Origin: Serinicoccus chungangensis
GTDB taxonomy: Bacteria; Actinomycetota; Actinomycetes; Actinomycetales; Dermatophilaceae
Length of the DNA stretch: 64,000 nt
Reading direction: 5' to 3'
Assembly: GCF_006337125.1 (NCBI RefSeq)
Contig: NZ_CP040887.1
Coordinates: 2,356,001 to 2,420,000 of the forward strand
The first letter of the stretch is position 1, and every line of letters begins with the position of its first letter. This document shows, in pieces, positions 23,042-31,435 of this stretch. The position numbers and the translations under genes were made by a program. The notes beneath the pieces were generated by a model. That model saw nothing but the letters and a program-made list of their open reading frames with translations, did not search any database and was not told where the DNA came from.

Positions 23042-24199
23042 ATGCCCCTCCCCAGCGACGACGCCCTGCACGCTGCCCTGGCCCGCGTCAACGACCCGGA
23101 GATCAAGAAGCCGATCACCGAGCTCGGGATGCTCGAGGCGGTCGACGTGGCCGACGACGGCCACGTCCAGGTCACGGTGCTGCTCACGGTCCCCGGCTGC
23201 CCGCTCAAGGACACCATCACCCGCGACGTCACGGCCGCGGTGAACGAGGTCGAGCACGTCACCGGGGTGGACGTCCGACTGGGAGTCATGAGCGAGGAGC
23301 AGCGCGGCGCGCTGCGCGACCAGCTGCGGGGTGGCCAGACCGAGCGCGAGATCCCCTTCGCCCGACCCGACTCGCTGACGACGGTGTATGCCGTGGCCTC
23401 CGGCAAGGGCGGCGTGGGCAAGTCCTCGGTCACCGTGAACCTGGCCGTGGCGCTGGCCGAGGAAGGGCTGCGGGTGGGGGTGGTCGACGCCGACATCTAC
23501 GGCTTCTCGGTCCCCCGCATGATGGGGATCACCCAGGCGCCCACGCAGGTGGACGACATGATCCTGCCGCCGGTCGCCGAGCCGAGCGGGGTCAAGGTCA
23601 TCTCCATCGGCATGTTCGTGCCCGGCAACCAGCCCGTCGTCTGGCGCGGGCCGATGCTGCACCGGGCCATGCAGCAGTTCCTGGCCGACGTCTACTGGGG
23701 TGACCTGGACGTCCTGCTGCTCGACCTGCCCCCCGGCACCGGCGACATCGCCATCACCGTGGCCCAGCTGCTGCCGAGCAGCGAGCTGCTCGTCGTCACC
23801 ACGCCCCAGCAGGCCGCCGCCGAGGTCGCCGAGCGCGCCGGGGCCATCGCGCTGCAGACGCACCAGCGGCTCGCCGGGGTCATCGAGAACATGTCCTGGC
23901 TGGAGCTGCCGGACGGCTCGCGCTCCGAGCTCTTCGGCAGCGGCGGCGGCCAGGCGGTCGCCGACTCGCTGTCCCGGTCCATCGGCGCGGACGTGCCGCT
24001 GCTGGGGCAGGTGCCGATCGACGTCGCGCTGCGCGAGGGGGGCGACCACGGGACGCCGGTCGTGGCGGCCCAGCACGGTGCGGCCGACACCCCGGCCGCC
24101 ACCGCGCTGCGGGGCGTGGCCCGGCAGCTGGCCCGGCGGGGCCGTGGCCTGGCCGGGCGCAAGCTCGGCATCACCCCCACCGCCCGCGCCTCGTCGTAG
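23042..24199 (+). CDS. mrp: Mrp/ApbC iron-sulfur cluster carrier ATPase
   Basis: 385 residues. An N-terminal MIP18/DUF59 domain (ALARVNDPEIKKPITELGML, res ~9-28) is fused to a P-loop NTPase with deviant Walker A GKGGVGKS (about res 121-128), DADIYGFSVPRMMG and LLLDLPPGTGD. Mrp proteins bind and pass on [4Fe-4S] clusters. The CxxC seen in many Mrp proteins is absent: the region reads ENMSWLELPDGSRSELFGSGGG, which as far as I know is the usual actinobacterial form. Convergent with tatB (4 bases apart), as in the Rv1229c-Rv1224 neighbourhood. Confidence 0.92.
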   Translation: MPLPSDDALHAALARVNDPEIKKPITELGMLEAVDVADDGHVQVTVLLTVPGCPLKDTITRDVTAAVNEVEHVTGVDVRLGVMSEEQRGALRDQLRGGQTEREIPFARPDSLTTVYAVASGKGGVGKSSVTVNLAVALAEEGLRVGVVDADIYGFSVPRMMGITQAPTQVDDMILPPVAEPSGVKVISIGMFVPGNQPVVWRGPMLHRAMQQFLADVYWGDLDVLLLDLPPGTGDIAITVAQLLPSSELLVVTTPQQAAAEVAERAGAIALQTHQRLAGVIENMSWLELPDGSRSELFGSGGGQAVADSLSRSIGADVPLLGQVPIDVALREGGDHGTPVVAAQHGAADTPAATALRGVARQLARRGRGLAGRKLGITPTARASS

Positions 24200-24203
24200 G
24201 GCG

Positions 24204-24608
24204 CTAGGTCGCGTCGCTGTCGAACGGCGTGGGCCGTGACGGGTCGTGCCCCGCGCCCACGGCCGGGCGCATCCGGGCTGACACCGGCTTCTCCGGCTTC
24301 TCCCGCGCCGCGGCGCCCGCCCCCGCCCGGGCCGCGGACGGCGTCGACCCCCGGGGCTCGGTGAGCGCCTCGCGCACGATGCGCCGGGGGTCGTACTGCC
24401 GGGGGTCCAGCTGCTGCCAGTCGATGTCGTCGAAGCCCGGACCGAGCTCGTCGCGCAGCTGGCCCTTGGCCCCCTCGGCGAGGTCGCGCAGGTAGCGCAC
24501 CCCCTGCCCGAGCTTGGCGGCGTACCCCGGCAGCCGGGTCGGGCCCAGGATGATGAGGGCGGCCAGCACCAGCAGCAGGATCTCTCCGCCCGCGAAGTTG
24601 CCGATCAC
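24204..24608 (-). CDS. tatB: Sec-independent protein translocase subunit TatB
   Basis: 134 residues with one N-terminal membrane helix (GGEILLLVLAALIILGP), the invariant Glu early in it and the LGPTRLPGYAAKLG hinge, then an amphipathic helix and a disordered Ala/Pro/Lys tail. TatB receives twin-arginine substrates from TatC. It follows htrA by 61 bases on the same strand, reproducing the sigE-htrA-tatB order of mycobacteria. A small chance remains that it is a TatA paralogue, but the long tail and context favour TatB. Confidence 0.85.
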   Translation of the reverse strand: MIGNFAGGEILLLVLAALIILGPTRLPGYAAKLGQGVRYLRDLAEGAKGQLRDELGPGFDDIDWQQLDPRQYDPRRIVREALTEPRGSTPSAARAGAGAAAREKPEKPVSARMRPAVGAGHDPSRPTPFDSDAT

Positions 24609-24669
24609 GCTGCTCCTCCGCTCCGTGAGCCACCCCGTGCGGGTGGCCGGGTCACCGGTGTCACCCTAC

Positions 24670-25902
24670 CTAGTCCCCCGAGCCGACCAGCGTGACGCTC
24701 ACCGTGCGGTCCTCGCCGGCGGCCGTGCGCAGCTCCATCTCGACGGTGTCGCCGACGGCGTAGGAGCGCAGGACCACGATGAGCTGCTGGGAGTCCCGGA
24801 TCGGCATCCCGTCCACGGAGAGGATGACGTCGCCCGGACGCACGCCCGCGCGGTCGGCCGGACCGCCGTCGACGACAGGGTCCTCCTCGCCGGCGACCTC
24901 CCGACGGACCCGGGCGCCGTCCCCGGTGTAGGTGAGGTCGACGAGCACGCCCATGACCGGGTACTCGCTGGTCCCGGTCTCGATGAGCTGGGTCGCCGTG
25001 CGGTCCGCCTGCTCGGCGGGGACGGCGAAGCCCAGACCGATGCTGCCCGACCTCCCGCCGAACCCGGCGGCCTGGGGCACCTGGGCGATGGCGGAGTTGA
25101 CCCCGACGACGCGACCGGACAGGTCGAGCAGCGGACCGCCCGAGTTGCCGGGGTTGATGGCGGCATCGGTCTGGATGGCGCTGATGTAGCTCGTGCTCTC
25201 CTGCGTCTCGCCCGCGACGACCGGGCGGTCCTTGGCCGAGACGATGCCGCTGGTGACGGTGCTGTCCAGCCCCAGAGGGGCACCCACCGCGACGACCGTC
25301 TGCCCTACGAGCACGTCGTCGGAGTCGGCGAAGGCCAGCGGGGTGAGGTCCTCCCGCTCCACCCGCAGCACGGCGATGTCGTAGGCCGGGTCCGAGCCGA
25401 CCACCTCGGCCTCCAGCGGCTCCTCGCCGGGCAGCTCGACGACAATCGGGTCGTCCTGGCCCGCCCCCTCGATGACGTGGTGGTTGGTGACGAGGTAGCC
25501 GTCACGGCGCACGACGAAGCCGGAGCCCAGGCCCAGCGAGCCGTCCTGGCCGATCGAGATGAGGGCCACGCTGGGCAGGACGGCACGCGACAGCCCGCTG
25601 ATCGTGCCGTCGGCCTGCACCGGCGGGGCCGCGGGGCTGCTCTGCGCCGCGTCGTCCGCGGACGGGTCCTCGACCTGGCCCTGCCCCTGGTCCGCCGTGG
25701 ACGGGGAGGACGGGGTGGGCTCGATCCGGTCCGCGAGCACCGCGCCCCCCAGGCCGCCCAGCACCCCGCTGACCAGAGCCACGAGCACCACGGGCACGAG
25801 CGAGCGACGCGCGGGCCGCCGCGCCGGGGCACTCCGTGGCGCCGCGCCTGCGGGGGGCGCGGCGGGGCCGTCGACGGGCCGCTCGGGCGTGGGCTCGGTC
25901 AT
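24670..25902 (-). CDS. htrA: Membrane-anchored HtrA/DegP serine protease with PDZ domain
   Basis: 410 residues. A Pro/Ala-rich cytosolic start, one transmembrane helix (LVPVVLVALVSGVLGGLGGAVLA, about res 35-57 by sequence position), a polar linker, then a trypsin-like domain with catalytic His in LVTNHHVI, Asp in AYDIAVLRV and Ser in NPGNSGGPL, and a C-terminal PDZ domain (GGPADRAGVRPGDVILSVDG). It acts outside the membrane in protein quality control and stress signalling. The start lies 26 bases after the sigE stop, so the two are probably one transcript. Unusually, no anti-sigma gene lies between them. Confidence 0.93.
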   Translation of the reverse strand: MTEPTPERPVDGPAAPPAGAAPRSAPARRPARRSLVPVVLVALVSGVLGGLGGAVLADRIEPTPSSPSTADQGQGQVEDPSADDAAQSSPAAPPVQADGTISGLSRAVLPSVALISIGQDGSLGLGSGFVVRRDGYLVTNHHVIEGAGQDDPIVVELPGEEPLEAEVVGSDPAYDIAVLRVEREDLTPLAFADSDDVLVGQTVVAVGAPLGLDSTVTSGIVSAKDRPVVAGETQESTSYISAIQTDAAINPGNSGGPLLDLSGRVVGVNSAIAQVPQAAGFGGRSGSIGLGFAVPAEQADRTATQLIETGTSEYPVMGVLVDLTYTGDGARVRREVAGEEDPVVDGGPADRAGVRPGDVILSVDGMPIRDSQQLIVVLRSYAVGDTVEMELRTAAGEDRTVSVTLVGSGD

Positions 25903-25928
25903 ACCCACGGATTGTGCCAGCGCCGACC

Positions 25929-26513
25929 TCAGCCGAGCGCGGCGGCCGGTCGGCCGAGGCCCGCGCCGGCCGGACGCAGCCCGCGCTGGGGCCGCCGGTG
26001 GGCCAGCGACTGCCGCAGCAGCGCACGCCCACGGTGGATGCGCGAGCGCACCGTCCCCATCTTGATGCCCAGGGTCTGGGCGACCTCCTCGTAGGACAGG
26101 CCCTCGATGTCGGACAGGACCACCGCGGCGCGGAACTGCGGCGGCAGGGCGTTGAGCGCCTGCTGGATGTCCCCGTCGAGGTGGGTCATCGCGTAGACCT
26201 GCTCGGGATCGGTGCCGGAGGCCCGCAGCGGCAGCCGGGCGGACAGCTCCTCGGTCAGCGCGTCGAAGCGGATCCGCTGCCGCCGTCGCATCTTGTCCAG
26301 GAAGAGGTTGGTCGTGATGCGGTGCAGCCACCCCTCGAAGGTGCCGGGACGGTAGGAGTCGAGGGAGCGGAAGACGCGGACGAACACGTCCTGCGTGAGG
26401 TCCTCCGCCTCGTGGGGGTCGCCGGTCAGCCGGTAGGCCAGGCGGTAGACCCGGGGAGAGTGCTCGCGCACGATCTCCTCCCAGCTCGGGGGGACCCAGT
26501 CCGGCGTCGACAT
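25929..26513 (-). CDS. sigE: ECF sigma factor, SigE type
   Basis: 194 residues with sigma region 2 ([20 protein letters not shown], then [27 protein letters not shown]) and region 4 ([42 protein letters not shown]). The position directly before htrA-tatB and divergent from an O-methyltransferase matches M. tuberculosis sigE (Rv1221), the envelope-stress sigma. The long N-terminal extension of mycobacterial SigE is missing. The C-terminus after region 4 is a short Arg/Pro/Gly tail. With no rseA-type gene adjacent, its control must lie elsewhere or differ. Confidence 0.9.
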   Translation of the reverse strand: MSTPDWVPPSWEEIVREHSPRVYRLAYRLTGDPHEAEDLTQDVFVRVFRSLDSYRPGTFEGWLHRITTNLFLDKMRRRQRIRFDALTEELSARLPLRASGTDPEQVYAMTHLDGDIQQALNALPPQFRAAVVLSDIEGLSYEEVAQTLGIKMGTVRSRIHRGRALLRQSLAHRRPQRGLRPAGAGLGRPAAALG

Positions 26514-26566
26514 GGGGACAACGCTGCCAGGCCCGGCTGGGAGGAGGCTGGACGGGTGGGGCGGGA

Positions 26567-26572
26567 TAGGCT
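26567..26572 (+). promoter_or_regulatory. -10 box for leaderless O-methyltransferase transcript
   Basis: TAGGCT, 7 bases before the ATG, in the spacer divergent from sigE. Confidence 0.5.
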
Positions 26573-26579
26573 ACGCCCC

Positions 26580-27212
26580 ATGGCAGCACCCAAGGCATCC
26601 TCGGTCGCCTACGCCGAGGACTTCATCGCTCCCCACCCGGTCATCGAGTCGGCCCAGCGCCGCGGCGAGGAGCTCGGCGCGACCCCCCTCGGCAACGCTG
26701 CGGGCGCGACGCTGCGGCTGCTGGCCGCCGCGGTCCGGGCCGCCCACGTGGTCGAGGTGGGCACCGGTGCCGGGAGCTCGGGTCTGTGGCTCCTGCAGGG
26801 GATGCCGCGCGACGGGATCCTCACGACGATCGACAGCGACCCGGAGAACCAGCGAGCCGCCCGGGAGGCCTACGCCGCCGCCGGCATCCCGCCGCAGCGC
26901 ACCCGGGTCATCAGCGGGGACGCGGCCGCGGTCCTGGGTCGGCTGACCGACGGCGCCTACGACCTGGTCCTCGTCGACGCGGACAAGGACGGCTACCCGG
27001 TCTACACCGAGGCCGCGCTGCGGCTGCTGCGTCCGGGCGGGCTGCTCGTGCTCGACAACATGCTCTGGCACGACAAGGTCGCCGACCCTGCCGCCCGGGA
27101 CGAGACCACCACGGTGCTGCGCGACCTCGGCAAGACGTTGCGCGAGGAGGACGGACTGGTGCCGGCCCTGCTCCCCGTGGGCGACGGGCTCCTCGTCGCC
27201 GTCAAGCGCTGA
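26580..27212 (+). CDS. SAM-dependent O-methyltransferase (class I)
   Basis: 210 residues of the catechol/caffeoyl-CoA O-methyltransferase family: VVEVGTGAGSSGLWLLQGM (SAM loop, res ~60-78), TIDSDPENQRAAREAY, LVLVDADKDGYPVY (metal Asp) and LLVLDNMLWHDKV. Length fits the short bacterial form. Divergent from sigE like Rv1220c, its likely orthologue. Substrate unknown. The transcript is probably leaderless. Confidence 0.9.
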   Translation: MAAPKASSVAYAEDFIAPHPVIESAQRRGEELGATPLGNAAGATLRLLAAAVRAAHVVEVGTGAGSSGLWLLQGMPRDGILTTIDSDPENQRAAREAYAAAGIPPQRTRVISGDAAAVLGRLTDGAYDLVLVDADKDGYPVYTEAALRLLRPGGLLVLDNMLWHDKVADPAARDETTTVLRDLGKTLREEDGLVPALLPVGDGLLVAVKR

Positions 27213-27221
27213 GCAACGCAG

Positions 27222-27254
27222 GAGCCCCCGGACGGCGACGGCGTCCAGGGGCTC
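27222..27254. terminator. Bidirectional terminator between O-methyltransferase and DUF3117
   Basis: A 12-bp stem with one mismatch (GAGCCCC...GGGGCTC outer, GGACG...CGTCC inner) and a 7-base loop between convergent stop codons. Confidence 0.7.
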
Positions 27255-27275
27255 TCCGGCGGTGCGGGCGGCTGG

Positions 27276-27443
27276 TCAGCCCACGCAGTCCTTGATGGCG
27301 TCGCCCAGGGCGCTCGCCTCCTCGGCGTTCATCTCGACGACGAGCCGGCCACCGCCCTCCAGAGGCATGCGCAGGACGATGCCGCGGCCCTCCTTGGTCA
27401 CTTCCAGCGGACCATCCCCGGTGCGAGGCTTCATTGCTGCCAT
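27276..27443 (-). CDS. DUF3117 small protein (55 aa)
   Basis: A 55-residue ORF: MAAMKPRTGDGPLEVTKEGR at the start, then GIVLRMPLEGGGRLVVEM, NAEEASALGDAIKDCVG. This is the complete, strongly conserved actinobacterial DUF3117 protein (M. tuberculosis Rv1211 type). GAGGAAGGG lies 6 bases before the ATG. The GATAAT sequence about 75 bases upstream is a possible -10. Function unknown. It sits between two convergent/divergent neighbours and is transcribed alone. Confidence 0.92.
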   Translation of the reverse strand: MAAMKPRTGDGPLEVTKEGRGIVLRMPLEGGGRLVVEMNAEEASALGDAIKDCVG

Positions 27444-27576
27444 GGTTGCCCTTCCTCGTGGCGCGGCCTGCCGCCGCTCCTCCGCCGCGGTGTCGACGGA
27501 GACATACCGCTGAATTATCCCCCCTGGCTGCGGCCGTGCCTAATCGGGGTGACCCCGCGTGCGGCACACTGTCCCC

Positions 27577-28365
27577 GTGCACGCCCGCTCCGCCGTCGTC
27601 GATCTCTTCGGCGACCACCTGCGACGACGTGGCTGGTGGGCCCCGGTCTCCGCGGTCCTCGCGCTCACCTCCGCGGTCGAGGTGGGGGGCCCGGCCACCC
27701 GGACCGCGATCTCCCGCCTCGTCGCCCAGGGGTGGCTCGAGGCGCGGGCCGACGACGGGGTGCGGGGGTATGCCGCGACCCCGCGTGCGCGGGTCCGCTG
27801 GGAGCGGGCGCACGACCGGGTGTACGCCCCCGGCCCCCCGCTCTGGGACGGCTGCTGGCACCTCGTCCACGTCGACTCCGGGGGCGACCGTCGCCGGCGC
27901 GAGCAGGTGACCCGGACCATGACCTACCTCGGCTACGGGCGGCTGAGCTCCGGCGGCTGGGTCAGCCCGCGGCCGAGCCCGGAGCTCGAGCCCTCGCTGG
28001 AGCCGCTCGAGGTCGGCTGGGTGGCCCTGCACGGGCGGCTGGAGCCGGTCCAGGACCCGGCCCGGCTCGCGGGCCGGGTCTGGGACCTGGACGGCCTGGC
28101 AGAGGAGCACCACCGGTTCGCGGACCTGCTCGCCTCCGGACCGGCGGTGGCCGGGCTGGGTCCCGAGGGCGCCTACCGCGAACGCACGGCCCTGGTGCAC
28201 GCCTGGCGGCGCTTCCTCTTCCGGGACCCCGACCTCCCTCCCGAGGTGCTCCCGGTCGGCTGGCCGGGCCACCGGTCGCGACAGCTCTTCCTCGATCGCG
28301 CGGCCGCGCTGGCCCCCGCCGCCGACGACTACGTCGATGGCGTGCTCGCCTCGACCGTTCGGTAG
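27577..28365 (+). CDS. PaaX family transcriptional regulator
   Basis: 262 residues. The N-terminal winged-helix PaaX domain begins ARSAVVDLFGDHLRRRG and includes TRTAISRLVAQGWLEARADDG (res ~33-53). The central PaaX_C-type domain (WDGCWHLVHVDSGGDRRRREQVTRTM) and C-terminal helices follow. PaaX regulators sense CoA thioesters such as phenylacetyl-CoA. I chose the GTG 18 bases inside the longest frame because the family starts with xHARSAL. It is followed after 9 bases by an enoyl-CoA hydratase gene, which fits control of an aromatic-acid CoA pathway, though no other paa gene is nearby. Confidence 0.87.
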   Translation: MHARSAVVDLFGDHLRRRGWWAPVSAVLALTSAVEVGGPATRTAISRLVAQGWLEARADDGVRGYAATPRARVRWERAHDRVYAPGPPLWDGCWHLVHVDSGGDRRRREQVTRTMTYLGYGRLSSGGWVSPRPSPELEPSLEPLEVGWVALHGRLEPVQDPARLAGRVWDLDGLAEEHHRFADLLASGPAVAGLGPEGAYRERTALVHAWRRFLFRDPDLPPEVLPVGWPGHRSRQLFLDRAAALAPAADDYVDGVLASTVR

Positions 28366-28368
28366 GTT
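28363..28368 (+). promoter_or_regulatory. -10 box upstream of enoyl-CoA hydratase
   Basis: TAGGTT, 6 bases before the ATG and overlapping the paaX stop. It would allow separate, leaderless expression of the hydratase. Confidence 0.4.
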
Positions 28369-28374
28369 GGGCCG

Positions 28375-29178
28375 ATGAGCAGCGCCGCCTCTCCCGTCCA
28401 CGTGGACCACGACGCCGGCAGCGGCGTCGCCGTCCTCCGGCTCGACCGACCCGAGGCCATGAACTCCCTCGACGTCGCGACCAAGGAGGCCCTGCTCGAG
28501 GCGGTGCGCACCGTCGCGGACGACCCCGCGGTCCGCTGCGTGGTGCTCACCGGGACCGGCCGGGCGTTCTGCGTCGGCCAGGACCTCAAGGAGCACGTGC
28601 AGCTGCTCGGTGAGGACGCCGAGATGCTGTGGCGGACCGTCGCCGAGCACTACAACCCCGTGGTCGAGCTGCTCGCGACCATGGACAAGCCGGTCATCGC
28701 CGCGGTGAACGGTGTGGCGGCCGGCGCCGGGGCGGCCTTCGCCTTCGCCTGCGACCTGCGCTACGTCGCGGCCTCGGCCGGCTTCAACCTGGCGTTCACC
28801 GGGATCGCGCTGTCCTGCGACTCGGGCACCTCCTGGTCCCTCCCCCGCCTCGTCGGCACGGCACGGGCCAAGGAGCTGCTCCTCTTCCCGCGGACCGTCC
28901 CGGCGGAGGAGGCGCTCGGTCTGGGGCTGGCGACCGAGGTCGTGCCCGACGAGGACCTGCTCGCGCGGGCCCTGGACGTGGCCCGGCGGCTGGCGGCCGG
29001 GCCCACCCTGGCCTACGGCGCCGTGCGGCGGGCGGTCGCGTTCTCCGCCGGCCACGGTCTGGCGGACTCGCTGGAGGTGGAGGAGACGCTCATGGCGCGG
29101 ACCGGGACCAGCGCCGACCACCGCGCCGCCGTGGACGCCTTCCTGGCCAAGGAGAAGCCGGTGTTCACCGGTCGCTGA
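28375..29178 (+). CDS. Enoyl-CoA hydratase/isomerase (PaaG-like)
   Basis: 267-residue crotonase: LDRPEAMNSLDVATKEALLE, oxyanion-hole segments GTGRAFCVGQDLKEH (res ~62-76) and VNGVAAGAGAAFAFACDLRY (about 107-126), and FTGIALSCDSGTSWSLPRLVG. Gly-rich loops and the Asp of SCDSG resemble PaaG/PaaB-type enoyl-CoA isomerases, which lack the second Glu of true hydratases. The C-terminus FLAKEKPVFTGR is typical. Together with the upstream PaaX gene this suggests phenylacetate-type or fatty-acid CoA metabolism. Confidence 0.88.
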   Translation: MSSAASPVHVDHDAGSGVAVLRLDRPEAMNSLDVATKEALLEAVRTVADDPAVRCVVLTGTGRAFCVGQDLKEHVQLLGEDAEMLWRTVAEHYNPVVELLATMDKPVIAAVNGVAAGAGAAFAFACDLRYVAASAGFNLAFTGIALSCDSGTSWSLPRLVGTARAKELLLFPRTVPAEEALGLGLATEVVPDEDLLARALDVARRLAAGPTLAYGAVRRAVAFSAGHGLADSLEVEETLMARTGTSADHRAAVDAFLAKEKPVFTGR

Positions 29179-29187
29179 CGCGCCCGG

Positions 29188-30423
29188 TCACGGCGGGTAG
29201 TCGCTGGGTGGCTCGAACCGGAAGAGGTACCACCCCCACCAGACCTGCCACATGATCATGAGGGCGGCCAGGGTGGTCGTGCGGACCACGAGCAGCCAGC
29301 GCGGCTGCCGGTGGTGGCTGCCCGGCGCCCAGCCGGCCCCGGCCAGCACGACGAAGAGGGGGAAGAGCAGCATGAGGTAGCGGTACAGGCTGGTCCACGG
29401 GTCCAGCGCCGCGAACAGGTAGAGCGCGTAGCCGAGGCACCACGTGCGCAGGGCCAGGCCGAGCCCCGCCGCCCACGGCCCGAGCACCGCCAGGACGAGC
29501 AGCCCGATGCCGGCCACCAGGACGAGCAGCCCGGTGAGGTCCCCCCACAGCCACTGCGCGCGCTCGATGCTGGGCAGGAACGGCAGCACCTGCTCCCCCC
29601 CGCGCCAGGCGGACATCGTCGAGGTGTAGGCGTCCGCGCGACCGGTCCGCACCCAGGCGATCGTCGGCCAGAGCAGCCCCGCGAGACCGCACCCGACGAG
29701 GGCGGCCGTCATCGCGAGGTACTCCCGGGGCCGCAGCGGGCGCTCGCGCCTCCGGCGCCACCGCGCGACCACGACCACCAGGGCGACCAGCCCCAGCGGC
29801 AGCGCGACCGGGCGCGCCAGCCCGGTGAGCAGGGCGACCGCCCCCGCGGCCCACCACCGCTCCCGCACGAGCAGCCACAGCGCGGCCGCCAGCACGAGCA
29901 GCGCGAGCGACTCGGTGTAGGCGACCTGGAAGGTGGGCGAGCTCGGGTACGCCCCGAGGAGAGCCACCCCCGCCAGCGCACCGGCCGGCCCGACGCGCTC
30001 GCGCAGCAGGCCGGCCACGACGACGGCGGCGGCATACCCCAGGAGCGTGGCGACGACGGGTCCGGCGACCGCGAACGGCCACCCGGTGAGCGCCATGACG
30101 CCGCGCGCCAGCAGCGGGAAGGCGGGGTAGAAGGCCCACGGGTTCTGCTGGACGACCCCGTCCGCGCCGACCGGCACCTGGTCCGGGTAGCCCTCGGTGG
30201 CGATGCGCTCGTACCACTGGCCGTCCCACAGCGTCGCGAACTGGAAGTACAGCCCCACGCCGGGGTCGTCGTAGACGGAGGGGTCCTGGTGGTCGTGGGC
30301 CAGCCGGACGAGGACCACCGCGCTGACCGCGCGCAGCAGGGTCCACAGGAGCAGCACCGCGCCCACGAAGCGCAGGTCGGGCAGGCGGCCCCGGCCCGGG
30401 GCCCGCGGCACCGCGCGGGTCAT
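29188..30423 (-). CDS. GT-C membrane glycosyltransferase (PIG-V-like mannosyltransferase family)
   Basis: 411 residues with about ten transmembrane helices. The first extracellular loop carries LWDGQWYERIATEGYP, the WDxxWYxxIAxxGY signature of PIG-V/GT-C mannosyltransferases that use lipid-linked sugars, then NPWAFYPAFPLLARG. The tail ends near the membrane at WGWYLFRFEPPSDYPP. It probably mannosylates a cell-envelope lipid or protein. It overlaps the tag gene by ATGA and is the last gene of a LOG-DivIVA-Tag-GT run. Confidence 0.78.
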   Translation of the reverse strand: MTRAVPRAPGRGRLPDLRFVGAVLLLWTLLRAVSAVVLVRLAHDHQDPSVYDDPGVGLYFQFATLWDGQWYERIATEGYPDQVPVGADGVVQQNPWAFYPAFPLLARGVMALTGWPFAVAGPVVATLLGYAAAVVVAGLLRERVGPAGALAGVALLGAYPSSPTFQVAYTESLALLVLAAALWLLVRERWWAAGAVALLTGLARPVALPLGLVALVVVVARWRRRRERPLRPREYLAMTAALVGCGLAGLLWPTIAWVRTGRADAYTSTMSAWRGGEQVLPFLPSIERAQWLWGDLTGLLVLVAGIGLLVLAVLGPWAAGLGLALRTWCLGYALYLFAALDPWTSLYRYLMLLFPLFVVLAGAGWAPGSHHRQPRWLLVVRTTTLAALMIMWQVWWGWYLFRFEPPSDYPP

Positions 30424-31055
30424 GAGGTGGCGCGCATCTCCGTCGGACGGAGCCCGGAGCGCGCCGAGCCGGCGCGGAAGCACCCGACGAGGTGGTCGTC
30501 GACCAGCCCGCAGGCCTGCATAGCGGCATACAGGGTGGTCGGACCGACCTGCTCGAAGCCGGCCTTGCGCAGCCGCTTGGCGAGCAGCTCGGACTCCGCC
30601 GTCTGGGTGGGGACGTCGGAGAAGTGGCGCGGCCGCGGCGTGGGCTCCGGCGCGTGGGTCCACAGGAGCTCCTCGAGACCGCCGTGCTCGCGCAGCCCGA
30701 GGGTGGCTCTGGCGTTGGCGATGGTGGCCTCGATCTTGCGACGGTTGCGGACGATGGACTCGTCCTGGAGCAGGCGCCGCACGTCGGCCTCGGTGTAGTC
30801 GGCGACCACCTCGGCGTCGAAGCCCGCGAAGGCACGTCGGAACGCGGGACGCTTGCGGAGGACGACCAGCCACGAGAGGCCGCTCTGGAACCCCTCCAGG
30901 CACAGGCGCTCCAGCAGCGCGGCCTCCCCGTGGACCGGTTTGCCCCACTCCCGGTCGTGGTAGTCGCGGTAGTCCGCGTGGTGCAGGCCGGGCCAGCCGC
31001 ACCGGGCGACCCCGTCCGGGCCCACCGTCAGGTCCTGTGCGCGCACGTCGTTCAC
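30420..31055 (-). CDS. tag: DNA-3-methyladenine glycosylase I
   Basis: 211 residues. Removes 3-methyladenine from alkylated DNA. Diagnostic parts: RCGWPGLHHADYRDYHDREWGKPVHG (zinc Cys and His, substrate Glu/Trp region), FQSGLSWLVVLRKRPAFRRAF, and a C-terminal GPTTLYAAMQACGLVDDHLVGC holding the other zinc ligands. GTG start with GTGA overlap to the DivIVA-like gene upstream and ATGA overlap to the glycosyltransferase downstream. Gene order DivIVA-tag is as in Rv1209-Rv1210. Confidence 0.93.
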   Translation of the reverse strand: MNDVRAQDLTVGPDGVARCGWPGLHHADYRDYHDREWGKPVHGEAALLERLCLEGFQSGLSWLVVLRKRPAFRRAFAGFDAEVVADYTEADVRRLLQDESIVRNRRKIEATIANARATLGLREHGGLEELLWTHAPEPTPRPRHFSDVPTQTAESELLAKRLRKAGFEQVGPTTLYAAMQACGLVDDHLVGCFRAGSARSGLRPTEMRATS

Positions 31056-31393
31056 CGCTGCCCCTCCGCCGTCCGGTCCGACCACTCCCCCGCCGCTGCA
31101 CCCCGGTCGTCGCGCAGCCGGAGGATCTCGGCGTCCCGCTCCCGCAGCTCGACCACGAGCCGCTCCATGACCCGGTCGACCTGCTCCATGCGGTAGCCAC
31201 GCAGCGCCTGGTCGAAGCGGACCGCGTCCAGCGCCTCCGGCGGGACCGGACCGGGGGGCAGCCCACGGGAGGACTGCGTGCCCACCGCCGGGCCGACCCC
31301 GGGCACCTCGCGGCGGGCGACCGCCCAGGCCAGCACGGCACCGAGGGCGATCACCGCGACGACGACCCCGAGGATGATCACGGCACCGATCAT
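31052..31393 (-). CDS. Short DivIVA-domain membrane protein
   Basis: 113 residues: one N-terminal transmembrane helix (VIILGVVVAVIALGAVLAWAVA, about res 5-26 by position), a Pro/Gly linker, then a truncated DivIVA-like motif LDAVRFDQALRGYRMEQVDR followed by a coiled coil (VMERLVVELRERDAEILRLR). DivIVA parts sense curved membrane at poles and septa. This short anchored form is typical beside tag in actinobacteria (Rv1209). Partner and role unknown. Confidence 0.82.
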   Translation of the reverse strand: MIGAVIILGVVVAVIALGAVLAWAVARREVPGVGPAVGTQSSRGLPPGPVPPEALDAVRFDQALRGYRMEQVDRVMERLVVELRERDAEILRLRDDRGAAAGEWSDRTAEGQR

Positions 31394-31435
31394 GGCACGC
31401 CAGGGACCCGGGGACCGACACCGGCCCGGCCCGTC

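Noticed and set aside
25929..25990. A fused or truncated anti-sigma domain at the end of sigE
   Set aside because: The sigE tail is about 20 residues of Arg/Pro/Gly and has no HXXXCXXC motif. Other frames of the same stretch also lack one.
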